The notes beneath the pieces are model-generated. The model was not told where the DNA came from and made no database searches. It was given only the letters and a program-made list of their open reading frames with translations. Both the position numbers and the translations under genes were made by a program. DNA of 64,000 nt from Synechococcus sp. HJ21-Hayes (GTDB taxonomy: Bacteria; Cyanobacteriota; Cyanobacteriia; PCC-6307; Cyanobiaceae): contig NZ_JAGQBW010000001.1 of assembly GCF_024345835.1 (NCBI RefSeq), forward strand, positions 1 to 64,000, in the 5' to 3' direction. This document shows, in pieces, positions 1-7,550 of the stretch; position 1 is the stretch's first letter; each line of letters opens with the position of its first letter.

Positions 1-59
1 GTCTGCTTTTTGGCCGTCGTCAGCTCGTAGTCCGAGAAGCCGAGCTGCTTGCCACCCAT
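1..59 (-). CDS. IS5-family transposase, N-terminal end only (cut by window edge)
   Basis: Reading the minus strand from an ATG at 59 gives MGGKQLGFSDYELTTAKKQ, which I recognise as the usual N-terminus of IS5-family DDE transposases of cyanobacteria. The rest lies outside the window, so whether the gene is intact cannot be judged. The terminal inverted repeat should lie to the right of 59, but I could not identify it in 60-351. That stretch has no convincing gene; a plus-strand frame at 49-303 looks like chance. Confidence 0.75.
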   Translation of the reverse strand, partial: MGGKQLGFSDYELTTAKKQ

Positions 60-351
60 CAATCCAGTCCTGGCCTGTGATCACAGCACCATTGTCCCGT
101 GGATCGCTGGGGTTTTCCAGAGCTTCCCTAGAGCCGCAGCAGACATCGGCGAAAGCTTGCGGATGACCTACTCAGGTGTGTGGCGGGTTCGTTTCATGGT
201 GGAGTCCCCAGCCCAGCCTGGCCCGATGAGAACTCTCATTCACGCTGGACCGATATCCAGGGGCCACGTCACACCCGATGCCGCAGATCATGATCACCAC
301 TGACCAGTCCAACAGAGCGCCCTCAGACTTTCAACAAACAGCGCCGCAACC

Positions 352-627
352 ATGACCACCAGGCGACGCAAGCCGATTCGGGATCTCACCATCCGCGAAT
401 ACTGCCTCTACCGGGCGATCTGTATCGAGCTGGAGGACCTGGAGCAGTCGATCCTCTACGACGGCACCGTGAAACTGGACCTGGAGGCACTCGCCATGGC
501 CATGCGCGACCGTCGCCTCCTGATCGAATGGCTGCGGGAGCTCTACTTCCCGCCCTCCTCCGACTTCGCCGATACGGGCCTCACGGAGGAAATCGAGGAA
601 CAGCTGCTCACTGGTGCACTGTCTTGA
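352..627 (+). CDS. Small conserved-type hypothetical protein (91 aa)
   Basis: ATG start at 352 after a short leader. The product is basic at the N-terminus (TTRRRKP) and then rich in acidic and leucine residues (LEDLEQSILYDG, LEALAMAMRDRRLLIEWL), compatible with an all-helical cytosolic protein. No signal peptide, membrane segment or metal motif is visible. I do not recognise a named family. It is convergent with psaI-psaL, with the psaL terminator between them. Codon use matches the core genome, so it is probably a real resident gene of unknown function. Confidence 0.6.
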   Translation: MTTRRRKPIRDLTIREYCLYRAICIELEDLEQSILYDGTVKLDLEALAMAMRDRRLLIEWLRELYFPPSSDFADTGLTEEIEEQLLTGALS

Positions 628-673
628 TCACCATTGCGCAGCCCTCGAAGGCCATGCACCACAGGCAACCCAC

Positions 674-699
674 AAAAAAAGCCCCGCGTTAGCGGGGCT
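674..699 (-). terminator. Intrinsic terminator of psaI-psaL
   Basis: Perfect 8-bp stem AGCCCCGC/GCGGGGCT (680-687 and 692-699) with loop GTTA. On the minus strand it is followed by a run of seven U residues (674-680). It lies 21 nt beyond the psaL stop codon. Confidence 0.9.
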
Positions 700-720
700 G
701 AGATGGTTGAGTGTTGAGCC

Positions 721-1212
721 TCAGCCCACGCTCCACACGCCACCGGCAATCTTCACCAGGGGAGCCACGATGGTGGTGCCAGCCAGGAACCAGGCGAAGG
801 CAGCACCGCCGCAACCGCCGAGCCAGAAGCCACTGGCAAACTCAGCCCAACCGGCCTTGGTGAAGAGGTCGGCAGGGGGATTATCGATCGTGGCGTCAGC
901 GGGCTGAACGCTGGGGCCGAGACCAGCGGTGCCGTAGATCGACAGGCACACGGTGAGGATGGACACCAGACCAACAGCAGCGAGCAGGCCGGCGGTGCTG
1001 GCGTACTCAGTGAGGCGCAGCGGACCAGTGATGGCAAAGGGGCCATACAGGAAGAAGCCATGGGCCATCCCCACTTCCAGACCGCGACGGTTGGGGGAGA
1101 GGGAAGGGCGATAGGCCGGCAGGGCATTGAGGAATGCCCTGGTGAAGTAGCTGCTGTTGACGGGAGTGGCCAGATTGCCGACGCAGGGGTCGGCGACAGG
1201 GGTCACGGTCAT
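721..1212 (-). CDS. psaL: Photosystem I reaction centre subunit XI (PsaL)
   Basis: 163 aa. PsaL is the integral thylakoid subunit at the centre of cyanobacterial PSI trimers. The N-terminus ([20 protein letters not shown]) and the segment [18 protein letters not shown] are typical of the family. Hydrophobic helices follow ([35 protein letters not shown]). ATG at 1212 gives the usual N-terminus MTVTPVADP. It lies 42 nt downstream of psaI on the same strand and ends just before a strong terminator, so psaI-psaL form one transcript. Confidence 0.97.
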   Translation of the reverse strand: MTVTPVADPCVGNLATPVNSSYFTRAFLNALPAYRPSLSPNRRGLEVGMAHGFFLYGPFAITGPLRLTEYASTAGLLAAVGLVSILTVCLSIYGTAGLGPSVQPADATIDNPPADLFTKAGWAEFASGFWLGGCGGAAFAWFLAGTTIVAPLVKIAGGVWSVG

Positions 1213-1254
1213 CGGTGGAAGAGGGTCGGTTGGCTGGATGGAAGCGGCGACTGC

Positions 1255-1371
1255 TCAGTCGCGGGCTTCTATCACGTTGAACAGCAGGGCCATGGCCACC
1301 GCAGGAGCGAGGATCCCGACAAGGGGCACGAACACCGAGGGCATCCAGGCGGCGACGAAGTCTCCGGTCAT
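1255..1371 (-). CDS. psaI: Photosystem I subunit VIII (PsaI)
   Basis: A 38-aa single-span protein. The minus strand from ATG 1371 reads MTGDFVAAWMPSVFVPLVG and continues through a hydrophobic helix to NVIEARD and a TGA stop at 1257-1255. PsaI sits beside PsaL at the PSI trimer interface, and psaI-psaL pairing is the known cyanobacterial arrangement. The promoter should lie in the 119-nt gap to the divergent HEAT-repeat gene. Confidence 0.93.
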   Translation of the reverse strand: MTGDFVAAWMPSVFVPLVGILAPAVAMALLFNVIEARD

Positions 1372-1490
1372 CAGCGTGGGCCAATACAGCTACCGTTCGG
1401 CACTGTAAGGAGCCCCTCCGAAACTGCCGTTCAGCAGCCTGGTGGGCGACATAAAAGTTCAGACCGCTCCCCCAGACCACCCGCCAAGCC

Positions 1491-1961
1491 ATGACCCAGG
1501 CCCTCTCCGGTGCTGCACTCGCCGCCCTGATCGCCGTGTGCTGGCTGCTGGGACGGCCGAAGCCGAGGTTGCTGAGCTCCACCGACACCGCTCAGGTGGC
1601 GGCCCTGAACCGCAGCCAGATGGAGCTGGTGCTAGCCGAGCCAGACGGCCCCAGCCCAGAACCCGCTGAGGAGGAAGCACCCCACTGGCCCCGGGATGCC
1701 CGCAGCCGCCAGCAACTGTTGGCCGAACTGGAGAGGCAGTTCCGTGCTGGTGGTGATCAGCGCCAACAGGCCATGGCGGCCTGCAGGGCCTGGGGCCACC
1801 GGGCAGCGTTACCTCTGATCCGAAGAGGCCTGAAGGATGCCGACACCACGGTGGTGAGCCTGGCCGCCGAGGCCATGGCGGCCTTCCGCGGCCGCAGCAC
1901 AGCGGCGAGGCAACCCACTCAGAACGCTCCGCTGCCCCGCAATGTTTCCCGCACCCGATAG
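1491..1961 (+). CDS. Membrane-anchored HEAT-repeat-like protein (156 aa)
   Basis: ATG 1491. Residues about 5-22 form one hydrophobic anchor (ALSGAALAALIAVCWLLG). A proline/glutamate-rich linker follows. The C-terminal helical part (QRQQAMAACRAWGHRAALPLI, LKDADTTVVSLAAEAMAAF) reads like one or two HEAT repeats, a protein-binding scaffold. It is divergent from psaI, and its 3' end overlaps the convergent glycosyltransferase gene by 43 bp. The function is unknown; the HEAT assignment is from pattern only. Confidence 0.6.
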   Translation: MTQALSGAALAALIAVCWLLGRPKPRLLSSTDTAQVAALNRSQMELVLAEPDGPSPEPAEEEAPHWPRDARSRQQLLAELERQFRAGGDQRQQAMAACRAWGHRAALPLIRRGLKDADTTVVSLAAEAMAAFRGRSTAARQPTQNAPLPRNVSRTR

Positions 1962-2890
1962 ATCGGGCGCCCCTGGCTCTCGTGATAGGTGCGCATCTGC
2001 AGCTCAGCCAACAGGCCAAAGCAGAACAACTGCACGCCCGCCACGATGGCCAGCACGGCCACCAGGAGCAGCGGCCGGTTACCGATATCGGCGTTCGCCA
2101 GCAGCTTCTCGGCCAGAAGATAGAGGGCCAGCACCAGGCCTAGCGCAATGGAGGCAAGGCCGCCAAAGCCGAACACGTGCATCGGACGGGTCAGAAACCG
2201 CTTCATGAACCACACGGTGAGCAGGTCCATGAGCACCCGGAAGGTGCGATCAATCCCGTACTTGCTCTGGCCAAACTGACGGGCCTTGTGGTTCACCTTC
2301 ACCTCGGTGATCCGTGCGCCCTCGATGAAGGCCAAGGCCGGCAAAAAGCGATGCAGCTCGCCGTAAAGACTGATGTCCTCCACTAGCTCCCGGCGATAGG
2401 CCTTGAGGGAACAGCCGTAGTCGTGTAGGCGCACTCCAGTGACCTTGGCAATCAGTCGATTCGCCAATCGAGAAGGGAGCAGACGACTCAAGCCATCGTC
2501 CTGGCGCTGATAACGCCAGCCACTCACCAGGTCGTAGCCCTGTTCAAGCTGCTCCAGCAACATAGGGATATCGGCTGGATCGTTCTGAAGATCGCCGTCC
2601 AGCGTCACGATCAGATCCCCACGGCTGGCATCAAAACCGGCTGACATGGCCGGTGTCTGCCCGTAGTTGCGACGCAACACCATCGCGACAAGTTCAGGGG
2701 TCTGAGCCGCCATGACCCGCAGCACGCTGGCTGTGCCATCGGACGATCCGTCGTCGACCAGCACCAGCTCAAACGGGCGTCCCAGGGGCCGCAGTGACGC
2801 CAAAAGCTGTTCCACCAGCAGCGGCAGGCTCTCCTCCTCGTTGTAGAGGGGCACCACGATGGACAGTTCGGGCCTGAGCGGCGCGCTCAT
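1919..2890 (-). CDS. Family 2 glycosyltransferase with C-terminal membrane helices (polyprenyl-phosphate type)
   Basis: 323 aa. The N-terminal GT-A domain has LSIVVPLYNEEESLP near residue 10, VLVDDGSSDGT near 45 and the metal-binding region LDGDLQNDP near 98. Two hydrophobic stretches follow (around 240-262 and 275-300). This layout is that of DPM1/GtrB/ArnC-like enzymes, which load a sugar onto a polyprenyl phosphate carrier at the inner membrane. The sugar and acceptor cannot be told from sequence. The NlpC/P60 gene ends 24 nt upstream on the same strand, suggesting a cell-envelope pair. Confidence 0.88.
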   Translation of the reverse strand: MSAPLRPELSIVVPLYNEEESLPLLVEQLLASLRPLGRPFELVLVDDGSSDGTASVLRVMAAQTPELVAMVLRRNYGQTPAMSAGFDASRGDLIVTLDGDLQNDPADIPMLLEQLEQGYDLVSGWRYQRQDDGLSRLLPSRLANRLIAKVTGVRLHDYGCSLKAYRRELVEDISLYGELHRFLPALAFIEGARITEVKVNHKARQFGQSKYGIDRTFRVLMDLLTVWFMKRFLTRPMHVFGFGGLASIALGLVLALYLLAEKLLANADIGNRPLLLVAVLAIVAGVQLFCFGLLAELQMRTYHESQGRPIYRVRETLRGSGAF

Positions 2891-2914
2891 CGGACACCTG
2901 TGAATGCCTGCAAC

Positions 2915-3661
2915 CTATGCGACGCCGTCGTAGCAGCGCATCACCCGCCCAGCCCCGCGCAGCTCCCGCCGGTAGTGGCTGCTCACGGGATGCAGAACCT
3001 GGGGATCGAGGCTGTCGATCCCCAGGCCATGACGGCCGTGCTCGCGGCCGGAGCTGTGCAGGTAGCGGCCCTCTCCGAGGTAGAGGCCCACATGACTGCA
3101 GCGCTGGGGTTGGCCGAAAAAGAGCAGATCTCCGGCCCGGAGTAGGCCATAGGTGCCGGGACGCACCGCCACCGGCTGACAGAAGCGCTCTTGCTGATAG
3201 GCATCCCGGGGGATCCACACGCCAGCCGAGGCAAAGGCGCTCTGGGTAAACCCGGAGCAGTCGAAATCTGGGCCCAGAGTTCCCCCCCAGAGATAGTGGT
3301 TGGCGCACTGGCGCGCCCGCTCGGCAAAGGCCATCACGCGCGGCAGCCGGGCGGCGATGGTCTGGGCATCCAGCAGCTGGGGTCGTGGTCGCGGCGTCGC
3401 GCGGGCATGGCCAAGCAGGTCGCCGGGCGCGATCCAGCCGGGATAGCCGTCCTCGAGCAGGCGAACCCATAGCCGGTGCTCTGGCGCCTGCTCGGGTTGC
3501 AGCACCTCCAGGCAGCGGCCGGCAGCCGCCTGCGTGGCCAGGCCGCTGCCGGACGGGCGGCTGTAGAGGTTGATCGGGGCCGTCAGCCGCCAGAGGCTGC
3601 CAGGTTGCAACAACTCCAGAGCCGCAGGGGTTCCCGGAGCCAGGCTGCCTAATCTCGCCAT
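2915..3661 (-). CDS. NlpC/P60-family (C40) cell-wall peptidase with SH3-like domain
   Basis: Start taken at ATG 3661 (MARLGSLAPG), giving 248 aa; a longer open frame upstream is low-complexity and runs into the divergent gene. An SH3-like region (WRLTAPINLYSRPSGS, residues ~24-85) precedes the C40 peptidase domain. The catalytic Cys135 is in DFDCSGFTQ, His190 in CSHVGLYLG, and a third polar residue, His202, in RYLHSS. Such enzymes cut peptidoglycan stem peptides. No signal peptide is evident, so export is unclear. It is divergent from a serine hydrolase only 17 nt away. Confidence 0.88.
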   Translation of the reverse strand: MARLGSLAPGTPAALELLQPGSLWRLTAPINLYSRPSGSGLATQAAAGRCLEVLQPEQAPEHRLWVRLLEDGYPGWIAPGDLLGHARATPRPRPQLLDAQTIAARLPRVMAFAERARQCANHYLWGGTLGPDFDCSGFTQSAFASAGVWIPRDAYQQERFCQPVAVRPGTYGLLRAGDLLFFGQPQRCSHVGLYLGEGRYLHSSGREHGRHGLGIDSLDPQVLHPVSSHYRRELRGAGRVMRCYDGVA

Positions 3662-3678
3662 TAACGCCTTGGGCTGTG

Positions 3679-4611
3679 ATGGGGTTTTACTGCCCGGATG
3701 GGCCGATGCAGCGGATCCTCTCCGATGCGATCGACCAACTGGAAGCCCAGGGGCGCCCGGGGCTGCGGGAGCAGCTCTCCGTGACCTGGTTGCGCTACGG
3801 CAGCAGCCTGCGGGGCACCGCCAGCACCGCCCAGGATGGCGAGGCCTTCTGGGCACGCCCGGTTCACGGCGCGGCGTGGGGCGGCGAGCAGCCCCGCTAC
3901 CCAGCCAGCGTGGTGAAGCTCTTCTATTTGGTGGCGGCCGAAGCCTGGCTGCAGCGCCAGTTGATCACGGACAGCCCTGAACTGCGCAGGGCACTGGCGG
4001 ACATGATCCGCGACTCCAGCAACGACGCCACCGGCATGGTGCTCGACCTGCTCACCGGCACCCAGAGCGGCCCGGAGCTGCCCCCCATGGCCCTAGAGCG
4101 CTGGAGCCTGCAGCGGCAACTGGTGAACCAGTGGTATGCGGGTCTGGGCTGGCCTGAATGGCTGCACTGCAATGCCTGCCAGAAAACCTGGGGCGATGGG
4201 CCCTACGGGCGAGAGCGCCAGTCCTATGGGGAGCAGCTCGAGAACCGCAACCGACTCAGTACCGACATGACCGCCCGGGTGCTGCACGGCGTGATGGCGG
4301 GAGCGATGGTGTCTCCCCCCGCCAGCGGCCGCATGCAGGAGTTGCTGGCCCGCTCCCTGGATCCCGCCGCGCGGGCCGCGGATCCCGAGAACCAGGTGGA
4401 TGGCTTCATCGGCGGGGGCGTTCCCGACGGCACTCAGCTGTGGAGCAAGGCCGGCTGGATGAGTCAGGCCCGCCACGATGCGGCCTACCTGGAGCCCCCC
4501 GGCCACCATCCCTGCGTGCTGGTGATCTTCAGCGAGGGCCCTGAACGGGCCCAGGACGAGGCCCTGCTGCCGGGGCTCACGACACTGCTGGTGGAGGCCC
4601 CCACCAGCTGA
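3679..4611 (+). CDS. Serine hydrolase of the beta-lactamase/penicillin-binding fold
   Basis: About 310 aa from ATG 3679; GTG 3676 or ATG 3709 are alternatives. The three active-site motifs of this fold are present in order: SVVK (S77, K80), SND (114-116) and KAG (257-259, for KTG). Acyl-serine chemistry on peptidoglycan-like substrates follows from the family, whether as beta-lactamase, carboxypeptidase or endopeptidase. No signal peptide is seen. It is divergent from the NlpC/P60 gene with a 17-nt gap, so both promoters must overlap the other gene. Confidence 0.85.
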   Translation: MGFYCPDGPMQRILSDAIDQLEAQGRPGLREQLSVTWLRYGSSLRGTASTAQDGEAFWARPVHGAAWGGEQPRYPASVVKLFYLVAAEAWLQRQLITDSPELRRALADMIRDSSNDATGMVLDLLTGTQSGPELPPMALERWSLQRQLVNQWYAGLGWPEWLHCNACQKTWGDGPYGRERQSYGEQLENRNRLSTDMTARVLHGVMAGAMVSPPASGRMQELLARSLDPAARAADPENQVDGFIGGGVPDGTQLWSKAGWMSQARHDAAYLEPPGHHPCVLVIFSEGPERAQDEALLPGLTTLLVEAPTS

Positions 4612-5118
4612 GAGCGGAGTGCCAGACCAACATTCCACCCAACTCTCAGAGAGACCGCGCTGGAACAGGGAACATCGATGCCTACGCCGGAGGGCGGGAA
4701 TCCCCAAAAAGTTCTCCCAAATGCCAACGACGCTTTGCCCATCTACTGATGATCACTTAGCGCCACTAATGCCGGTTATTCCATCAAGGCCAGCTCGAAT
4801 CATCGGCTTTTCCTGACTCGCCACGGTCACACAAATGCCGCCAAAGATGCGACTGGGTGCGAGAAGTCCATATCGAATCCTGGCCAAGTCATCATGCCCA
4901 GTTCTGAACCATGACGGCGCTACTGAGGCGACCATCGGCAGCGGCATCAGCGGACTCCTGCTCACGCTGGTCGCACTGGCTGCCATCCCTTCCCTGCTGG
5001 CGCTCTCTGCTGTTCTTGGGCTCTGCCTGCTTGAGGCAATACCAGGCGCCCTTTAGCATCTGGCACTAAGCACCACGCCCCTAGCATGACCCGTGATTCC
5101 CTGGGCGATTGAGGTATC
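4612..5118. other. Intergenic region, left edge of the accessory island (507 nt)
   Basis: No well-supported gene. A plus-strand frame at 4835-5056 has a hydrophobic C-terminal half (GLLLTLVALAAIPSLLAL), but the rest is unlike a protein and no ribosome-binding site is visible. Composition begins to shift toward AT here. I found no copy of the tRNA-Ser 3' end that could serve as an attachment site. Confidence 0.5.
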
Positions 5119-5379
5119 GTGCCTGTTATGGCAAAGCAAGTTCGCCTAACCCTGGCCAAGGCAATCGCCAAGGCAAATCTGCGACGTGCCGAGACAGGCG
5201 AGAAACCCATCACGATGAACTCGTTGGCGGTTGCTGCTGGAGTGGCGGCAACCACCATCACCCGCCTGGCGAGAAGCGACGACAAGGCAGCGTCGGCACT
5301 GTCGCTGGATTTGGCGGGGAAGGTCGTGACCGTGCTGGATTGTGGAATTGAGGATCTACTAGAGGTTGCTGAGCGGTGA
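5119..5379 (+). CDS. Small XRE/Cro-like helix-turn-helix regulator
   Basis: 86 aa from GTG 5119; ATG 5128 (MAKQVRLTLAKAIAKANL) is the alternative start. GAGG at 5111-5114 is closer to the GTG. The segment ITMNSLAVAAGVAATTITRL is a clear helix-turn-helix, followed by a Cro/C1-type tail (KVVTVLDCGIEDLLEV). It probably binds DNA and regulates the gene it overlaps: the stop codon lies within the first codons of the membrane protein gene. A truncated copy with 48 of 56 residues identical sits at 7091-7258. Confidence 0.8.
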   Translation: MPVMAKQVRLTLAKAIAKANLRRAETGEKPITMNSLAVAAGVAATTITRLARSDDKAASALSLDLAGKVVTVLDCGIEDLLEVAER

Positions 5380-6080
5380 GCGAACGCCTGGAAGAAAGAA
5401 ACAAGGAATCAGGACTGATTTCGCCGCTACTCTCCTATTTTTCTCATCGATGGGAAGAGCTGTTCTTCCTTCTTGTTTTTGCATTGCTGTGCTTTGAGAA
5501 CTTGGCATTCGTTTCCGATGCCGAGTTTCTCTCTTCCCTTCATGGAGCAACTGCCTTCTTTGCCGAGTTCGAGTTCTTTGTCGTTCGCCGCCTCTCCTAC
5601 GCAACCATCCCCCTAGTCGTCCTACCCCTTGCCTACCTGTTTGCCTCTAGAGGCAAACCTCAGTGGTCGCGGAGGTATCTCGATATCCTTGGGATCTACT
5701 TTATTGCAAGGATGACCACTCAGTTGATCGGCCTGAATATTCTGGTATTCGATTTCACGACCTCGCGGTTTCTCCTGATTACCCAACTGCTCTTCTTCCT
5801 CCCTTACTCTCTTCTTGTCTGGGGGTGGATTTATTGGCGACTGGACACAAGCGCCGGAAGAAAGCAGCGACAATTATTCCGGCTCGATATCGAGAGTGAA
5901 AATCCGCGCCCCATTGACTATCTAATCGCCTCCTTTTCTTCTGTTTTTTCTGCTTCTATCAGTGGGATCAAAGGGAGATCTGCCCGGGCAAGAATCCTGA
6001 TCCTTCTTCACGGGCTCGTTATTTATGATGCAATGGGATTAACTCTTTCAAGAGCAGTCGCTCTTGTCCAAAATAAGTAA
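5376..6080 (+). CDS. Unrecognised multi-span membrane protein coupled to the XRE gene
   Basis: 234 aa from GTG 5376, overlapping the XRE gene by 4 bp. I count four to five hydrophobic segments: about 28-46, 73-92, 103-126, 130-152 and 205-228. The final part (IDYLIASFSSVFSASISGI, then a basic stretch and a last helix) has the spacing of the pore-helix/inner-helix part of two-helix ion channels, but the filter signature TVGYGD is absent. Base composition is more AT-rich than in the core genes, suggesting transfer. The function is unknown; a role as an effector controlled by the XRE protein is inference only. Confidence 0.7.
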   Translation: MSERLEERNKESGLISPLLSYFSHRWEELFFLLVFALLCFENLAFVSDAEFLSSLHGATAFFAEFEFFVVRRLSYATIPLVVLPLAYLFASRGKPQWSRRYLDILGIYFIARMTTQLIGLNILVFDFTTSRFLLITQLLFFLPYSLLVWGWIYWRLDTSAGRKQRQLFRLDIESENPRPIDYLIASFSSVFSASISGIKGRSARARILILLHGLVIYDAMGLTLSRAVALVQNK

Positions 6081-6093
6081 CAAGATTTTTATT

Positions 6094-6192
6094 TCAGGTC
6101 AGTGATGCCGCCAGGTTGCGGAGGCCGCCTAAGTCTTCACCTGGATCCTCGTCTTCTGCTTCTGGCATGGCGAAGGTCGTCGAGTCAGTCAC
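6094..6192 (-). pseudogene. Remnant of the 5' end of a second hsdM gene
   Basis: The minus strand from GTG 6192 reads VTDSTTFAMPEAEDEDPGED and stops 12 codons later at TGA 6096-6094. The intact hsdM starts [19 protein letters not shown], also with GTG: 9 of the first 12 residues match, as do 19 of the first 24 nucleotides. The string GTAGGCAAA occurs exactly 33 nt before the GTG in both places, so the homology includes the upstream region. After the EDLG stretch the similarity ends. I read this as the decayed start of a duplicate hsdM. Confidence 0.65.
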
Positions 6193-6240
6193 AGAGACTT
6201 GGTGCCTGATCACCAGTTTGCCTACGGGGACGAGATTTTG

Positions 6241-6414
6241 TCACCTTACACTGTGGGCGAATAGACCATCTGCGCCCTGCGATTGGCAGCTGCTCGACTG
6301 GCTCACTTGTCGCCCGTTCTTCCTCGCCGCATCAACAGCTAAAACTTCAATGGTTGCTGGCGGTTGGGCAAGATCCACGCCAAGGATCGCCTGAATGCTT
6401 TCTCGCTCAGCCAT
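6241..6414 (-). CDS. Doubtful small ORF (57 aa)
   Basis: ATG 6414 opens a frame beginning MAERESIQAILGVDLAQPP and ending at a stop at 6241. The first half looks protein-like; the second half (QSSSCQSQGADGLF) is low in information. It lies upstream of, and on the same strand as, the hsdM remnant. It could be the N-terminus of a decayed gene or a chance frame. No family recognised. Confidence 0.2.
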   Translation of the reverse strand: MAERESIQAILGVDLAQPPATIEVLAVDAARKNGRQVSQSSSCQSQGADGLFAHSVR

Positions 6415-6526
6415 CTTGCCGCGCCTCACTGTATAGCATATTGGCCTCATATTCACCCCCTACACCTTCTCCTCTCTAATTTTTCATCTTTAGAATCTGA
6501 CCATCACATCGACATCTTGAGAAATC

Positions 6527-6700
6527 GTGCCCCAGACCTCAGCCGCATCTGATTCAGCCTCTTCGGAAGACGACGAAGTCACTCAGCAGGTCGTAGTTAC
6601 GCTTTCATTCCCAACCTTTGCTCGCCTGGTTGAACGCTCGATCAAGGAGCGGCAGTCCCTCAGTAACTTGATTTCTCAAATCCTCGATCACACACGGTAA
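6527..6700 (+). CDS. Small ribbon-helix-helix-like protein (57 aa)
   Basis: GTG 6527 to TAA 6700. An acidic, Ser-rich N-terminus (about 20 residues) precedes VVVTLSFPTFARLVERSIKE and RQSLSNLISQILD. The pattern of one beta strand followed by two amphipathic helices resembles CopG/Arc-type DNA-binding domains. Proteins of this type are often antitoxins or plasmid and island regulators, but no toxin partner is evident beside it. Family membership is inferred from the pattern. Confidence 0.5.
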   Translation: MPQTSAASDSASSEDDEVTQQVVVTLSFPTFARLVERSIKERQSLSNLISQILDHTR

Positions 6701-6751
6701 CTGTCTAGCACCTGATTCTTTGCTTGGTCTTGATCCCTCTCGTCCCTAGGC

Positions 6752-6910
6752 CTACCTCCAAGACCCCTTCACCCAGATCTGCTCCAGTGACTGCCTGAAC
6801 GCTCCCTCGCTCATCGGTCGTGCAGTGAAGCTTGAGGCGTATCGATAACCCATAGCCCTAGAGATGGTCGTCACTGTGTCGCCAGGATCTGCTGTTTGCA
6901 GTTTCTCCAT
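6752..6910 (-). CDS. Small ORF with a possible HTH remnant (52 aa)
   Basis: ATG 6910 to TAG 6752. The sequence DTVTTISRAMGYRYASSF has the shape of the second helix-turn-helix of AraC-like regulators. The same frame stays open upstream of the ATG (FKHISRLSAAAMEKLQ) without an obvious start, to a TAA about 50 nt further on. This suggests a truncated gene rather than an intact one. It lies between two other fragmentary features in the island. Confidence 0.35.
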   Translation of the reverse strand: MEKLQTADPGDTVTTISRAMGYRYASSFTARPMSEGAFRQSLEQIWVKGSWR

Positions 6911-7003
6911 GGCAGCAGCGGATAAGCGTGAGATGTGCTTGAAGCATCTGGCTTTTGTGCTTTATGACCGCTGTGGCCTGCATCTCATCTGCGGCTAGTT
7001 GTC

Positions 7004-7276
7004 ATGACTCAAACGTCATGGTGCATGGATCCCTCAACACTGAGGTGGACTGGTTTTTGTGGACAGGCCCCATCGTTAGTCTCTGAGGCGGGGGAGAAAT
7101 CCATCACCATGAACTCTTTGGCGATTGCTGCTGGGGTGGCGGTAACGACCATCACGAGGTTGGTAAGAAACGACGACAAGGCAGCGTCAGCACTCTCGCT
7201 GGATCTGGCATCCAAGATCGTGACTGTGCTGGATTGCGGGATTGATGATTTACTGGAGGCAGTCGACGAACTATAA
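7004..7276 (+). pseudogene. Truncated second copy of the XRE regulator
   Basis: From residue 30 (nt 7091) the frame reads GEKSITMNSLAIAAGVAVTT and continues to DDLLEAVDEL. Over 56 residues, 48 are identical to the XRE gene at 5119-5379. The first 29 residues (MTQTSWCMDPSTLRW...) have nothing in common with that gene, so the native N-terminal helix is lost or replaced. It may still make a helix-turn-helix peptide. It lies 29 nt before a small acidic ORF and faces hsdR. Confidence 0.65.
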
Positions 7277-7305
7277 TCAGTTTTAAACATATTCCAGCGG
7301 CGCAA

Positions 7306-7497
7306 ATGAGTGGAGAACTGCCTGGCGACGAGAAAGTCGTTTGCAATGTCTGCGAGGAGCAGATCGACGAGGCAGTTGAGTCGGTCTTTGACGTCTTGCA
7401 ACTTGATCCCGAGTTGAGCGATGGTTTCTACGCGCTTCTCGTTAACTGGTTAGACGAAAATAATATTGACGTTATTCCAAGGGGTTCATTCGAGTAA
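7306..7497 (+). CDS. Small acidic hypothetical protein (63 aa)
   Basis: ATG 7306 to TAA 7497. Strongly acidic, with one CxxC (CNVC, residues ~13-16) and a helical middle (QIDEAVESVFDVLQL). No family recognised and no strong ribosome-binding site. It takes the position, relative to the truncated XRE copy, that the membrane protein takes relative to the intact XRE gene, and is convergent with hsdR (53-nt gap). Confidence 0.45.
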   Translation: MSGELPGDEKVVCNVCEEQIDEAVESVFDVLQLDPELSDGFYALLVNWLDENNIDVIPRGSFE

Positions 7498-7550
7498 GAG
7501 CGCGCCTTGTCTTGCTCCCGCGATCGATACGATGTGCTGAGGGGCGCTGT

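Noticed and set aside
49-303. Plus-strand ORF of 84 aa near the left edge
   Set aside because: It overlaps the IS5 transposase start on the other strand and has no protein-like pattern.
4835-5056. 73-aa plus-strand ORF with a hydrophobic half
   Set aside because: No ribosome-binding site, random-looking first half and no recognisable family; kept only as a note on the intergenic region.
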